NCBI GenBank assembly: GCA_040756515.1
Contig: JBFLYW010000001.1
Location: 1-64,000 of the forward strand
Length of the DNA stretch: 64,000 bases
Direction: 5' to 3'
Source of the DNA: DSXH01 sp020724325
Lineage (GTDB): Bacteria > Bacteroidota > Ignavibacteria > Ignavibacteriales > Melioribacteraceae
The position numbers and the translations under genes were made by a program. Every line of letters starts with the position of its first letter. The stretch's first letter is position 1. The notes beneath the pieces are model-generated. The model searched no databases. It was not told the origin of the DNA and saw only the letters and a list, made by a program, of their open reading frames with translations. Of the stretch, positions 52,507 through 61,268 are shown piece after piece.

Positions 52507-53160
52507 CTATCCTTTATTTTTAAGAGCAAATATTGTTAAAAAAATTGCTAATACAAATGCCATCTTGCAGAGCAAGCTTTCAACAGCTGTAGCAAATGTT
52601 GGGACAAAGATCGCAATAATCATAGCCGGAATAAAAGTGAATAAATATCCAAAGAAATAAATTCTTGTTAAAGATTTTTTTACCGGGTCTGATTCTGCAC
52701 CCCACTTCTTGTTTAATATTATCATTGATCCGATAATCGGAAGATAATAAAAAGTTGCATATAATGGTCCGAGTGGATAATGATATGTTGCATATAAGAG
52801 AGTGCATTTTGTTACAGCAAGCTGATCAATAACTAACGGATAGTAAACGATGAAAAATAATGCCGGTACAAAAATGAGTAAGTGAAATTTTTTTAATTTT
52901 CCAGCATAAAGCAGAATAGTAAATAAACCAAGCGGGGGAAGTAAAGTAATATCGAGCAGCGCAAGGTAAACGAATAATTGGGAATTAAATCCGGCAAAAC
53001 AGATTAGGAATTCAAAAAGTTGATAGCCGAACAGTAGAATAACCTGCGTAATTACTAATTTGTTAACAGTGTTCTTCTTAGCAAAAACTAAAAGGTTGAT
53101 CACGAATAACAGTTCAATACAAGCAATCAGAAGTGAAACTAATCCATCCAGATTTTCCAT
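52507..53160 (-). CDS. Seven-helix membrane protein of unknown function
   Basis: A 217-aa membrane protein with about seven hydrophobic helices: LVSLLIACIELLFVINLLVF, VITQVILLFGYQLFEFLICF, VYLALLDITLLPPLGLFTIL, LLIFVPALFFIVYYPLVIDQ, LYATFYYLPIIGSMIILNKK, IYFFGYLFTFIPAMIIAIFV and LLCKMAFVLAIFLTIFALKN. No enzyme or receptor motif is recognised; the layout recalls the N-terminal sensing parts of some kinases, without a kinase attached. It lies 127 bases after argF, and a small open frame starts across its stop codon. Confidence 0.75.
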   Translation of the reverse strand: MENLDGLVSLLIACIELLFVINLLVFAKKNTVNKLVITQVILLFGYQLFEFLICFAGFNSQLFVYLALLDITLLPPLGLFTILLYAGKLKKFHLLIFVPALFFIVYYPLVIDQLAVTKCTLLYATYHYPLGPLYATFYYLPIIGSMIILNKKWGAESDPVKKSLTRIYFFGYLFTFIPAMIIAIFVPTFATAVESLLCKMAFVLAIFLTIFALKNKG

Positions 53161-53287
53161 TCAACTCCCAAATGAAATATTAAAACAAGTTTATTTGTCA
53201 TGGTGTTTTAGCAGTAAAGAAATAATCTAAATAGAAAAGAGATTTGCGGCTAATACACCAAGTCACAAAGTAATAACAGAGAAATAA

Positions 53288-54220
53288 TTACATCACTAAA
53301 GCCATTATGGCTTTTTGAACATGCAAACGATTCTCTGCTTCATCGAAAATAACAGAGTTTGGAGAATCACAAATTTCATCAACCACTTCATCGCCACGAT
53401 GGGCGGGAAGACAATGCATAAAAATATAATCATCTTTTGCATTTTTAACTAAATTAGGATTAACCTGGAAACCGGCAAATTTTTTCTTTCTCTCTTCTGC
53501 TTCTTTTTCCTGACCCATACTTGCCCAGACGTCAGTATAAACTATGTCGGCATTTTTAACCGCAGCAATGGGATCGTCTAAGATCTCAACTTTACTACCC
53601 ATATATTCAGCATTTTCCATAGATTCTTTAACAACAAAATCGAGCGGCTTATAACCCGATGGCGAAGCAATTGATATATCCATTCCAACCTTTGAACAGC
53701 CCTGAAGTAAACTATGCGCCATATTATTTCCATCACCAATGTATGCGAGTTTTAATCCTTCCAGTTTCCTTTTCTTTTCGAGTGCAGTGAACAGATCTGT
53801 AAGAACCTGACACGGATGATGAAGATCGGTTAATCCGTTAATAACAGGAATCGAACCAAATTTGGCAAGATCAATTACATCTTGATGATCGAAAGTACGG
53901 ATCATTATACCGTCAAGATATCGTGATAATACTTTAGCAGTATCGCTTACACTTTCACTTTTCTTAAGCTGCAAATCGTTCTGATTGAAATACAAACCAA
54001 CACCGCCTAGTTCATAAATACCAACTTCGAATGAGACACGAGTTCTTGTAGACGGTTTAGAGAATATCATACCAAGTTTTTTACCTTCAAGAACATGATG
54101 CTTTCTTCCGATTAGTCTTTCTTCTTTCAACGTTTTACTTAAATCAAAAATCTGATAAATCTCTTCCAAGGTTAGATGTTGAATTTCAATCAGACTTTTT
54201 CCTTTCATACTAACAGCCAT
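53288..54220 (-). CDS. argF: Ornithine carbamoyltransferase
   Basis: A 310-aa OTCase. It makes citrulline from ornithine and carbamoyl phosphate, or runs backwards in catabolism. Carbamoyl-phosphate loop FSKPSTRTRVSFEVG near 53; HHPCQVLTDLFTALEK near 132; the ornithine-side loop HCLPAHRGDEV near 268. Motifs and length are normal. It is the last of three genes that all deal with carbamoyl phosphate or nearby chemistry (COG2403 GTPase, carbamate kinase, argF). This context argues for a catabolic or alternative direction, but cannot prove it. Confidence 0.94.
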   Translation of the reverse strand: MAVSMKGKSLIEIQHLTLEEIYQIFDLSKTLKEERLIGRKHHVLEGKKLGMIFSKPSTRTRVSFEVGIYELGGVGLYFNQNDLQLKKSESVSDTAKVLSRYLDGIMIRTFDHQDVIDLAKFGSIPVINGLTDLHHPCQVLTDLFTALEKKRKLEGLKLAYIGDGNNMAHSLLQGCSKVGMDISIASPSGYKPLDFVVKESMENAEYMGSKVEILDDPIAAVKNADIVYTDVWASMGQEKEAEERKKKFAGFQVNPNLVKNAKDDYIFMHCLPAHRGDEVVDEICDSPNSVIFDEAENRLHVQKAIMALVM

Positions 54221-54292
54221 TTTACACCTGTATTTATATTAGAAATATTGTTACCGGTAATTTTTTGAATGCAAAAGTAACAAAACAAATTT

Positions 54293-55237
54293 TTATAAAG
54301 TAATTAAAGTACCGGGGTTTTCATTTTCTAAATCCTCCTCATTAGTAATAATTGCTTCCTTTCCTGTATTTTTAACAAAATCGATTGCGGCAAGAATTTT
54401 GGGTCCCATGCTGCCAGCCGGAAACTCACCTTTGTTATAATAAAATTCAGCTTCTTCAACAGTAAGATTATCTAAAGCTTTCTGATCATGTTTATGGAAA
54501 TTAATATAGACTTTTGGAACATCTGTAATAATATAAAAACGGTCTGCATTTATGAGCCGGGCAAGTAATGCCGAAGCAAGATCTTTATCAATAACGGCTT
54601 CAATGGCTTCAAGATATTTTTTTTCCTCATTAAAATAAACAGGTATTCCTCCTCCGCCGGCAGCAATTACAATATGACCTTTTTCAACCAGGTCTTTTAC
54701 AACCTGATAATTCATTACATCAACCGGTTTGGGAGAAGCAACAACTTTGCGCCAACCTCTTTTTCTAGGGTCTTCTTTAAAAATCCAGTTGTTTGTTTTA
54801 GCAAGCAAATCGGCTTCTTCTTTTAAGTAATAAGGACCAATCGGCTTTGTCGGATTATTAAAAGCCGGATCATTGATATCGACGAGAACTTCAGTAATAA
54901 TTGCAACAACATTCTTTTTGAGTTCTGTTTGATTTAACGCATTACGCATCTGACGGTCAATCATGTAACCTATTCCGCCTTGAGAATCGGCTACACAAAT
55001 ATCGAGAGGCATTTTAGGAATTTTGAATTGATTATACCCCGCTTCATTCCTTAATAAAATATTTCCGACCTGAGGACCATTGCCGTGAGTAATAATCAAT
55101 TCATATCCTTTACGGATTAAACTGATAATTTTTCTACAAGTATTTAACGTATGTTTTTCTTGCTGCTCAATAGTACCTTCTTCGTTTCCCCTAAGAAGAG
55201 CATTCCCGCCAAAGGCAACAACAGCAATCTTTGTCAT
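54293..55237 (-). CDS. arcC: Carbamate kinase
   Basis: A 314-aa kinase that makes ATP from carbamoyl phosphate, releasing ammonia and CO2, or runs the reverse reaction. The N-terminus KIAVVAFGGNALLR has the glycine loop. Then ITHGNGPQVGNILLRNEAGY, GWRKVVASPKPVDV, VIAAGGGGIPVYF and FPAGSMGPKILAAIDFVK follow in the usual order. Its start overlaps the GTPase gene by 4 bases. No arginine deiminase is near. Confidence 0.94.
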   Translation of the reverse strand: MTKIAVVAFGGNALLRGNEEGTIEQQEKHTLNTCRKIISLIRKGYELIITHGNGPQVGNILLRNEAGYNQFKIPKMPLDICVADSQGGIGYMIDRQMRNALNQTELKKNVVAIITEVLVDINDPAFNNPTKPIGPYYLKEEADLLAKTNNWIFKEDPRKRGWRKVVASPKPVDVMNYQVVKDLVEKGHIVIAAGGGGIPVYFNEEKKYLEAIEAVIDKDLASALLARLINADRFYIITDVPKVYINFHKHDQKALDNLTVEEAEFYYNKGEFPAGSMGPKILAAIDFVKNTGKEAIITNEEDLENENPGTLITL

Positions 55238-56553
55238 AATAGTCCCTTGGATTTCAATACGGATTCCAATGTATTTGTGCCGAGTTCTTGAAGTTCATAC
55301 ATAACTCTTGTAGAAGGTTTATTAATTTTCAATATACGACCCAGGTCAATTGGAGTACCAATAACAACTGAATCGCAGTCGGTTCTGTTAATAGTATCTT
55401 CAAGGTCTTTAACCTGCTGATCACCATATCCCATTGCCGGTAATAAAAATCCGATGCTGGGATATTTCTGATAAGTTTCGGTTATCGATTTAACAGTAAA
55501 CGGTCTCGGGTCAACAATTTCTGCAGCGCCTAACTTTTGCGAAATAACAGTTCCGGCGCCATATTTCATTTCACCATGTGTAAGAGTAGGACCATCTTCT
55601 ACAACAAGCACACGTTTACCGGTTATTAATTCGGGTTTATCAACGGTTATTGGTGAAGCTGCATCAATAACTATAGCAGAAGGATTAACATCATGAATAT
55701 TTTTCTTAACTTCTTCAATTCCTTCAGGACTTGCAGAATCAATTTTATTAATTATAGCAACATCGGCTAATCTAAGAGAAGTGTTACCGGGATAGTATCT
55801 CAGTTCGTGACCCGGTCTGTGAGGGTCTACAACCGTAAAGGTTAGGTCCGACTTGTAGAAAGAAATGTCGTTATTACCGCCATCCCAGAGAATGATATCG
55901 GCTTCTTTTTCAGCTTCTCTTAAGATTGCTTCATAATCAACGCCGGCATAAATTACTCCGCCACGGGCAACATGCGGTTCAAATTCTTCTCTTTCTTCAA
56001 TTGTACATTCATATTTATCAAGGTCTTCATAAGATGCAAAGCGTTGTACTTTCTGTTTAACCAGATCTCCATAAGGCATTGGATGTCTTATTGCAACAAC
56101 TTTTTTTCCAGCACTCTGTAATAGTTTAACAATCTTCCTTGATGTTTGAGATTTGCCGCTGCCAGTTCTTACAGCAAGAACTGATATAACGGGTTTAGTA
56201 CTTTTAATCATTGTTTCTTCAGCACCCATTAATCTAAAAGAAGCACCGGCAGCATTTACAATAGATGCTTTTGTCATAACATATTCAAATGGAACATCTG
56301 AATACGAAAAAACAACTTCGTCAACTTTCAGTTTATGAATTAAATCAACTAACTCAGATTCTTCATAAATTTTGATTCCTTCTGGATAAAGTTTGCCGGC
56401 AAGTTCGGGAGGATAAATTCTGCCATCAATATTAGGAATTTGAGTTGCAGTAAAAGCAACTACATTATAGTTCTCATTATTTCTAAAAAATACATTAAAG
56501 TTATGGAAGTCACGCCCCGCAGCACCCATAATAAGGACGTTAGTACGAATCAT
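55234..56553 (-). CDS. COG2403-type GTPase related to cyclic 2,3-diphosphoglycerate synthetase
   Basis: A 439-aa protein of the family that includes archaeal cyclic 2,3-diphosphoglycerate synthetase. The N-terminus NVLIMGAAGRDFHNFNVFFR is a Rossmann-like dinucleotide-type loop. A P-loop RTGSGKSQTSRKIVKLLQSA lies near 151, DIILWDGGNNDISF near 235, and DVAIINKIDSASPEG (NKxD guanine motif) near 288. The bacterial members have no known reaction. It is fused in an overlapping run with carbamate kinase and precedes argF, with glmS 17 bases upstream. Confidence 0.82.
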   Translation of the reverse strand: MIRTNVLIMGAAGRDFHNFNVFFRNNENYNVVAFTATQIPNIDGRIYPPELAGKLYPEGIKIYEESELVDLIHKLKVDEVVFSYSDVPFEYVMTKASIVNAAGASFRLMGAEETMIKSTKPVISVLAVRTGSGKSQTSRKIVKLLQSAGKKVVAIRHPMPYGDLVKQKVQRFASYEDLDKYECTIEEREEFEPHVARGGVIYAGVDYEAILREAEKEADIILWDGGNNDISFYKSDLTFTVVDPHRPGHELRYYPGNTSLRLADVAIINKIDSASPEGIEEVKKNIHDVNPSAIVIDAASPITVDKPELITGKRVLVVEDGPTLTHGEMKYGAGTVISQKLGAAEIVDPRPFTVKSITETYQKYPSIGFLLPAMGYGDQQVKDLEDTINRTDCDSVVIGTPIDLGRILKINKPSTRVMYELQELGTNTLESVLKSKGLL

Positions 56554-56570
56554 AAATCACCTCTTTTTTG

Positions 56571-58403
56571 TTATTCAACAGTAACTGACTTAGCTAAATT
56601 TCTTGGCTGATCAACGTTCAGACCTTTTTTTACTGCGATGTGATAAGCAAGTAATTGTAAAGGAATAACGCTTAATATCGGCTGAAGCATATTAATTGTC
56701 TTTGGTACTTTTATAACGTGATCTACAAGTTTTTCTATTTGATTATCATCTTCATTTACAATTGCAAGAATTCTTCCCTTTCGTGCTTTTACTTCTTCAA
56801 TATTACTTACAACTTTTTCATAAACAGAATCTTTGGTAGCAATAAATACAACCGGCATATTTTCATCAATCAATGCAATTGGTCCATGTTTCATTTCTGC
56901 AGCGGGATAACCTTCTGCGTGTATATATGAAATTTCTTTCAGTTTTAATGCACCTTCTAATGCAACCGGAAAGTGATATCCTCTTCCCAGATATAAAAAG
57001 TTACGACAATCAACATATTTATCAGCAATTTTTTCAATCATGTCATTCTGTTTTAATATCACTTCTACCTTCTTTATTAAATTCTGCATTTCTCCTATTA
57101 TCTCGTTCCCCTCAGGTTGGTTAATATTTTTTCTTCTAGCAATAAGAAGTGTAATCAAAGAAAGTACAAGTAGCTGAGAAGTAAAAGCTTTAGTAGAAGC
57201 AACACCAATTTCAGGGCCGGCATGAATATAGACACCGGCTTCACTTTCTCTTGCTATAGAACTGCCCACAACGTTACAAATACCAAGACAAAGGGCGCCT
57301 TTCTTTTTAGCTTCTTTTAAAGCTGCAAGTGTATCGGCAGTTTCACCGCTTTGCGAAATAAAAATTACAGTATCTTTTGATGTAATAATCGGGTGGCGGT
57401 AACGGAATTCAGATGCATATTCAACTTCAACCGGAATTCCAGCATACTGCTCAAGCATATATTCACCTACTAATGCAGCGTGCCATGAAGTTCCGCAAGC
57501 AGAAATTATTATGCGGTCCGAGTTTGCTATTCTGTCTTCGTAACCCTGCAATCCGCCTAATTTGGAAATTCCTTCCTTTGGGACAAGTCTTCCTCTCATA
57601 GAATTGTAAAGAGATTCCGGCTGTTCCATTATTTCTTTGAGCATAAAATGAGCATAGCCGCCTTTAGTGAGCTCATCAATACTTAATTCCACTTCATGAA
57701 TTTCTTTTTTAATATTTACGTCAAGAATTGTCTTTGCCTGGAAATGATCGTTAAAGACTTCTGCAATTTCACCATCTTCAAGGTAAACAACCTGACTGGT
57801 ATGAGCAATTAAAGCATTAACATCAGACGCGATAAAATTTTCGTTTTTACCAATACCGATAACAAGCGGTGAACCTTTTTTAGCAACAACAATTTTATTA
57901 GGTTCATTTTGGTAGATTACTGCAATACCATAAGTTCCTTCGACTTCATTTAACGCATACCTGACTGCTTGAAAAAGATCGTTCTTAATTTTCAAATAGT
58001 GATCGATAAGATGAGCTAATACTTCGGTATCGGTTTCGCTAACAAACTTAAAACCTTCTTCGAGCAATCCGTTTTTTAATGACACATAATTTTCGATAAT
58101 TCCGTTGTGAATAAGAAATAGAGATTTGTCTTCATTCATATGCGGATGAGCATTTACCATACTTGGTTCGCCGTGGGTTGCCCATCTGGTATGCCCGATA
58201 CCTAAATTGGATTTTAGGTTATCCGAATGAACAAGTTTTTCTAATTCTGCAACCTTACCTTTTGTTTTTACAACCTTGCATTCGGTTGTGTTAATTATAC
58301 CTATACCGGATGAATCATACCCACGGTATTCGAGCCGTTTTAATCCTTCTATCAAGATAGGTACACAGTTTTTTTCGCCAATATAACCTACTATGCCGCA
58401 CAT
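56571..58403 (-). CDS. glmS: Glutamine-fructose-6-phosphate aminotransferase
   Basis: A 610-aa enzyme that makes glucosamine-6-phosphate for peptidoglycan and LPS. The N-terminal glutaminase starts with the nucleophile Cys (MCGIVGYIG) and carries GHTRWATHGEPSMVNAHPHM near 73. Two SIS domains follow: ISACGTSWHAALVGEYMLEQ with SQSGETADTLAAL, and FLYLGRGYHFPVALEGALKL. The end PRNLAKSVTVE is the conserved tail. The length is normal. Confidence 0.96.
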   Translation of the reverse strand: MCGIVGYIGEKNCVPILIEGLKRLEYRGYDSSGIGIINTTECKVVKTKGKVAELEKLVHSDNLKSNLGIGHTRWATHGEPSMVNAHPHMNEDKSLFLIHNGIIENYVSLKNGLLEEGFKFVSETDTEVLAHLIDHYLKIKNDLFQAVRYALNEVEGTYGIAVIYQNEPNKIVVAKKGSPLVIGIGKNENFIASDVNALIAHTSQVVYLEDGEIAEVFNDHFQAKTILDVNIKKEIHEVELSIDELTKGGYAHFMLKEIMEQPESLYNSMRGRLVPKEGISKLGGLQGYEDRIANSDRIIISACGTSWHAALVGEYMLEQYAGIPVEVEYASEFRYRHPIITSKDTVIFISQSGETADTLAALKEAKKKGALCLGICNVVGSSIARESEAGVYIHAGPEIGVASTKAFTSQLLVLSLITLLIARRKNINQPEGNEIIGEMQNLIKKVEVILKQNDMIEKIADKYVDCRNFLYLGRGYHFPVALEGALKLKEISYIHAEGYPAAEMKHGPIALIDENMPVVFIATKDSVYEKVVSNIEEVKARKGRILAIVNEDDNQIEKLVDHVIKVPKTINMLQPILSVIPLQLLAYHIAVKKGLNVDQPRNLAKSVTVE

Positions 58404-58667
58404 AGTAACTCCTATATGTTTATATAAAAAATAAAGAAGTAGAGTAAGAATAAAAAATTAGTGATCCGGACAGTGACGTAAAAGAAGTAGATTTGGTTCG
58501 ATATCGAAATCCAGTATTTTGATATGACTAGTTAATTTCATTTAGATTATCTGAAAAATTACATTGTAAATTTCTAAAAATTTAGAAGGATTTGCAAGTA
58601 TGATTAATCATTCTTTGTTTAATAAAAGCTGAAATCCTATATTTACTGTGTAGAATTTTTTTACACA
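58404..58667. other. Intergenic stretch upstream of glmS
   Basis: About 260 bases with no gene. It has the leader of glmS on the minus strand; no glmS-type ribozyme was recognised by eye. The tRNA-derived repeats begin right after it. Confidence 0.35.
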
Positions 58668-59719
58668 CTTAACCAGCCACAGTCTGGTAGTTCAACTGGA
58701 AATTTATCCGCTTCGGGCGGAGAGCATCTGATCCCGCTTTGCGGGAGATCAGAAGTAAGTTCTTGAAATAGTTTTATTTGCACCCGTAGCCAGCCAAAGG
58801 CTGGTAAACTCAATCCTCCTTCGGCGGACAGACTGGATATTTATCCGCCTCTGGCGGAGAGCATCTGAACCCGCTTTACGCGAGATCAGAAGTAAGTTCT
58901 TAATATAGTTTTATTTGCACCCGTAGCTCAATTGGATATTTATCCGCCTCTGGTGGAGAGCATCTGATCCCGCTTTGCGGGAGATCAGAAGTAAGTTCTT
59001 AAAATAGTTTTATTTGCACCCGTAGCCAGCCAAAGGCTGGTAAACTCAATCCTCCTTCGGCGGGACAGGCTGGATATTTATCCGCCTCTGGTGGAGAGCA
59101 TCTGATCCCGCTTTGCGGGAGATCAGAAGTAAGTTCTTAAAATAGTTTTATTTGCACCCGTAGCTCAATTGGATATTTATCCGCCTCTGGCGGAGAGCAT
59201 CTGAAGGAGTTTATCCCGCTTTGCGGGAGATCAAAAGTAAGTTCTTAAAATAGTTTTATTTGCACCCGTAGCCAGCCAGAGGCTGGTAAACTCAATCCTC
59301 CTTCGGCGGACAAGCTGGATATTTATCCGCCTCTGGCGGAGAGCATCTGAAGGAGTTTATCCCGCTTTGCGGGAGATCAGAAGTAGTTCTTAAAATAGTT
59401 TTATTTGCACCCGTAGCTCAACTGGATATTTATCCGCCTCTGGCGGAGAGCATCTGAAGGAGTTTATCCCGCTTTGCGGGAGATCAGAAGTAGTTCTTAA
59501 AATAGTTTTATTTGCACCCGTAGCTCAATTGGATATTTATCCGCCTCTGGCGGAGAGCATCTGAAGGAGTTTATCCCGCTTTGCGGGAGATCAAAAGTAG
59601 TTCTTAAAATAGTTTTATTTGCACCCGTAGCTCAATTGGATATTTATCCGCCTCTGGTGGAGAGCATCTGATCCCGCTTTGCGGGAGATCAGAAGTAAGT
59701 TCTTAAAATAGTTTTATTT
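58668..59719 (+). repeat. Tandem array of tRNA-Arg-derived, palindrome-interrupted repeats
   Basis: Eight clear units start with GCACCCGTAG at 58780, 58917, 59016, 59154, 59262, 59407, 59514 and 59621, and a ninth degenerate unit begins near 58668. The unit spacing is 99, 107-108 or 137-145 bases. Each unit has the 5' part of the intact tRNA at 59720-59793, but the D loop is broken by a palindrome (ATCCGCCTCTGGCGGA) and the anticodon region by another (TCCCGCTTTGCGGGA). The longer units carry a further insert (CCAGCCAAAGGCTGG and CTCCTTCGGCGG). The T arm and 3' acceptor are missing from every unit; AAGTTCTTAAAATAGTTTTA links to the next. Confidence 0.9.
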
Positions 59720-59793
59720 GCACCCGTAGCTCAACTGGATAGAGCATCTGACTACGGATCAGAAGGTTTGGGGTTCGAATCCCTACGGGTGTA
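59720..59793 (+). tRNA. tRNA-Arg (ACG)
   Basis: It folds as a full cloverleaf. Acceptor stem GCACCCG / CGGGTGT (first pair G-U), D stem GCTC/GAGC, anticodon stem CTGA/TCAG with loop CTACGGA and anticodon ACG, T stem TGGGG/CCCTA with loop TTCGAAT, discriminator A. CCA is not encoded. It ends the array of tRNA-like repeats and is followed by a terminator. Confidence 0.95.
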
Positions 59794-59799
59794 CAACTA

Positions 59800-59834
59800 A
59801 AAGCTTGAATATGAAATATATTCAAGCTTTTTTT
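59800..59834 (+). terminator. Rho-independent terminator after tRNA-Arg
   Basis: AAGCTTGAATAT, a short GAA loop and ATATTCAAGCTT followed by a run of T. The stem is about 11 bp and lies 7 bases after the tRNA. Confidence 0.88.
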
Positions 59835-60075
59835 GCTTAATACACCCGCAGGAATCCTTATGATCTTTCAAAAAAATGTATGGAGTTGTATGGACTTTTG
59901 TATGGACTCCACAACACAACACGGCATTATTTTATGAACAAGAAAAAAGAAAGCTCTGGAATTCCATTCCTTAAACTTTTTTGATGTTCAAGAACAATTA
60001 TAAAATGTTTATGGTTTTGAGCTTTTTATGTTTTTAATATAACTAAATAACCAAACAAGAGAAAGAACCGGAAGT
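59835..60075. other. Intergenic stretch between the tRNA and the element genes
   Basis: It includes three direct TATGGA units (GTATGGAGTTGTATGG, then TTTTGTATGGACTCC). A 33-codon frame starting at 59878 (MYGVVWTFVWTPQHNTALF) is too short to trust. If an integrative element entered at this tRNA, this is where its left end should be, but no integrase gene is in the window. Confidence 0.35.
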
Positions 60076-60480
60076 TTAAGCAGCTTCCGATTTTGCGATA
60101 ACTTCCGTTTGAGAAATATCAAAAACCGTTGCTGTAAAAAAGTGAACATCTTCCTCATCAGAAATCATTTCTGAATTGTTTTCTTGCTTGGCTTTGGATG
60201 GAACAAAGATTAAGAAGCCGTGCTCACCTTTGCGAACGATTCGACCAGCTTTCTTCCACTGTTGAAACCCGCCAACAATTGAAAAGTTTATTTCTGACTG
60301 AGCAACTAAAAAACATTGATTGTGAGTTGTTAATAAATGCCCTTCAACTGTAACGATTCCAAATTTATCTGCTACGGCTTGGCGCTGTTCTTCTGTCATT
60401 TCAGAAAGAGTTTTCAGAATGCGGATGATTTTTTCTTTTTTCTCTTGTCTTAATTGTTGTTTTTGTTCTTGTGATAACAT
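60076..60480 (-). CDS. ArdC-N-like protein (short antirestriction-domain protein)
   Basis: A 134-aa protein. The middle (residues 50-95: SIVGGFQQWKKAGRIVRKGE, then HGFLIFVPSK) and EEDVHFFTATVFDISQTE at the end match the single-strand DNA-binding N-terminal domain of ArdC-type proteins from conjugative and phage elements. The catalytic C-terminal part of ArdC is absent. The N-terminal 40 residues are a charged helix. AAAGGAG precedes the ATG by 9 bases. It lies 12 bases after the small gene upstream. A role on a mobile element is inferred from family and place. Confidence 0.72.
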   Translation of the reverse strand: MLSQEQKQQLRQEKKEKIIRILKTLSEMTEEQRQAVADKFGIVTVEGHLLTTHNQCFLVAQSEINFSIVGGFQQWKKAGRIVRKGEHGFLIFVPSKAKQENNSEMISDEEDVHFFTATVFDISQTEVIAKSEAA

Positions 60481-60492
60481 GGCTAAACTCCT

Positions 60493-60681
60493 TTAAGATT
60501 TTTTAAGTGATTTGATAAAAGCATTTAAGAAAGTGTAAGCGGTTGCAAGTGAAGTGAAGTTGTAAGAATGAAGCGCACCTTTGCCAGTTAAAACATTTAC
60601 GAAGAAATTTTTATTTGATTGAACTAACCGAATGAGAAAACCTTTGTACCGTTTAGAGTAGTGAACTATTACAGATGCCAT
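60493..60681 (-). CDS. Small hypothetical protein of the element
   Basis: About 62 aa from ATG 60681, which has AAAGGTAGGG a few bases upstream; an in-frame ATG at 60759 would give 88 aa. The sequence (SVIVHYSKRYKGFLIRLVQS, FFVNVLTGKGALHSYNFTSL) is basic and beta-like with no known motif. It is followed 12 bases later by the ArdC-N-like gene. Confidence 0.55.
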   Translation of the reverse strand: MASVIVHYSKRYKGFLIRLVQSNKNFFVNVLTGKGALHSYNFTSLATAYTFLNAFIKSLKKS

Positions 60682-60759
60682 GACCCTACCTTTTACGCCG
60701 TTAAAAAACATATTTTGCCCGCTTAGGCGATCTTTTGCGAAATAATGGCTTGTTACCAT

Positions 60760-61223
60760 GATGGTGTAAGAAAAGATGATAATTCAAGGCAAGGGCGAAA
60801 TCCGATTTACTATGAAATCTTTAAACCGACTAGCGGGTGAGTTTCATATACCCTTGCCCCGATTGACTACTAAGATTCGAATAACACTAAGCTTGTTTGC
60901 CGGCGGGCAAAATAATGCTTCCAATAGCTGAACGAAGTGAAGCAAACAAATTAGAAATGCAGTTGCTTTAAGCAATTTATGAGTTTGGAAATTGGCGCAT
61001 CTTTTTGATTCAAAAAGTGTGAGCAAGAGACAAACGAATAATTTGCGCACATGCTTTATGAGGGAAATATTTTTGAATGTCTTTGATGAAAAAGTATTGA
61101 CCGAACTGAAAGTAGATCTCCGCTTTGTGAGGCGAATGAATGAGCCGAATCAGAGCGGTCTTTACTTAGCGAACAATTTTAAGTGAATCGAAGTGAACGC
61201 AAATTTGTGAGCTATCGGTATGT
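60760..61223. other. Intergenic stretch in the element
   Basis: About 460 bases with no convincing gene. It contains short palindromes (TTTGCCGGCGGGCAAA near 60896) and repeated GAAGTGAA-like scraps. The open frames here look like by-products of such repeats. Confidence 0.4.
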
Positions 61224-61257
61224 AAAAAGAGAAGGGTTACCAGGAATGATAACCCTT
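61224..61257 (-). terminator. Rho-independent terminator after the DUF6266-like gene
   Basis: On the minus strand AAGGGTTA...TAACCCTT with a loop of 10 bases is followed by CTCTTTTT. It lies about 12 bases after the stop codon at 61269. Confidence 0.8.
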
Positions 61258-61268
61258 TCTCGAAATGA

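Noticed and set aside
58668..59719. CRISPR array
   Set aside because: Units are 99-145 bases, nearly identical along their whole length and without unique spacers. They match tRNA-Arg instead, and no cas genes are near.
58780..59719. Series of eight further tRNA genes
   Set aside because: The D and anticodon loops are broken by palindromes, and the T arm and 3' acceptor strand are missing, so none can fold as a tRNA.
60844..61050. 68-codon minus-strand frame in the element
   Set aside because: It covers palindromic intergenic DNA; composition is unlike the neighbouring genes and the opposite frame is equally open.
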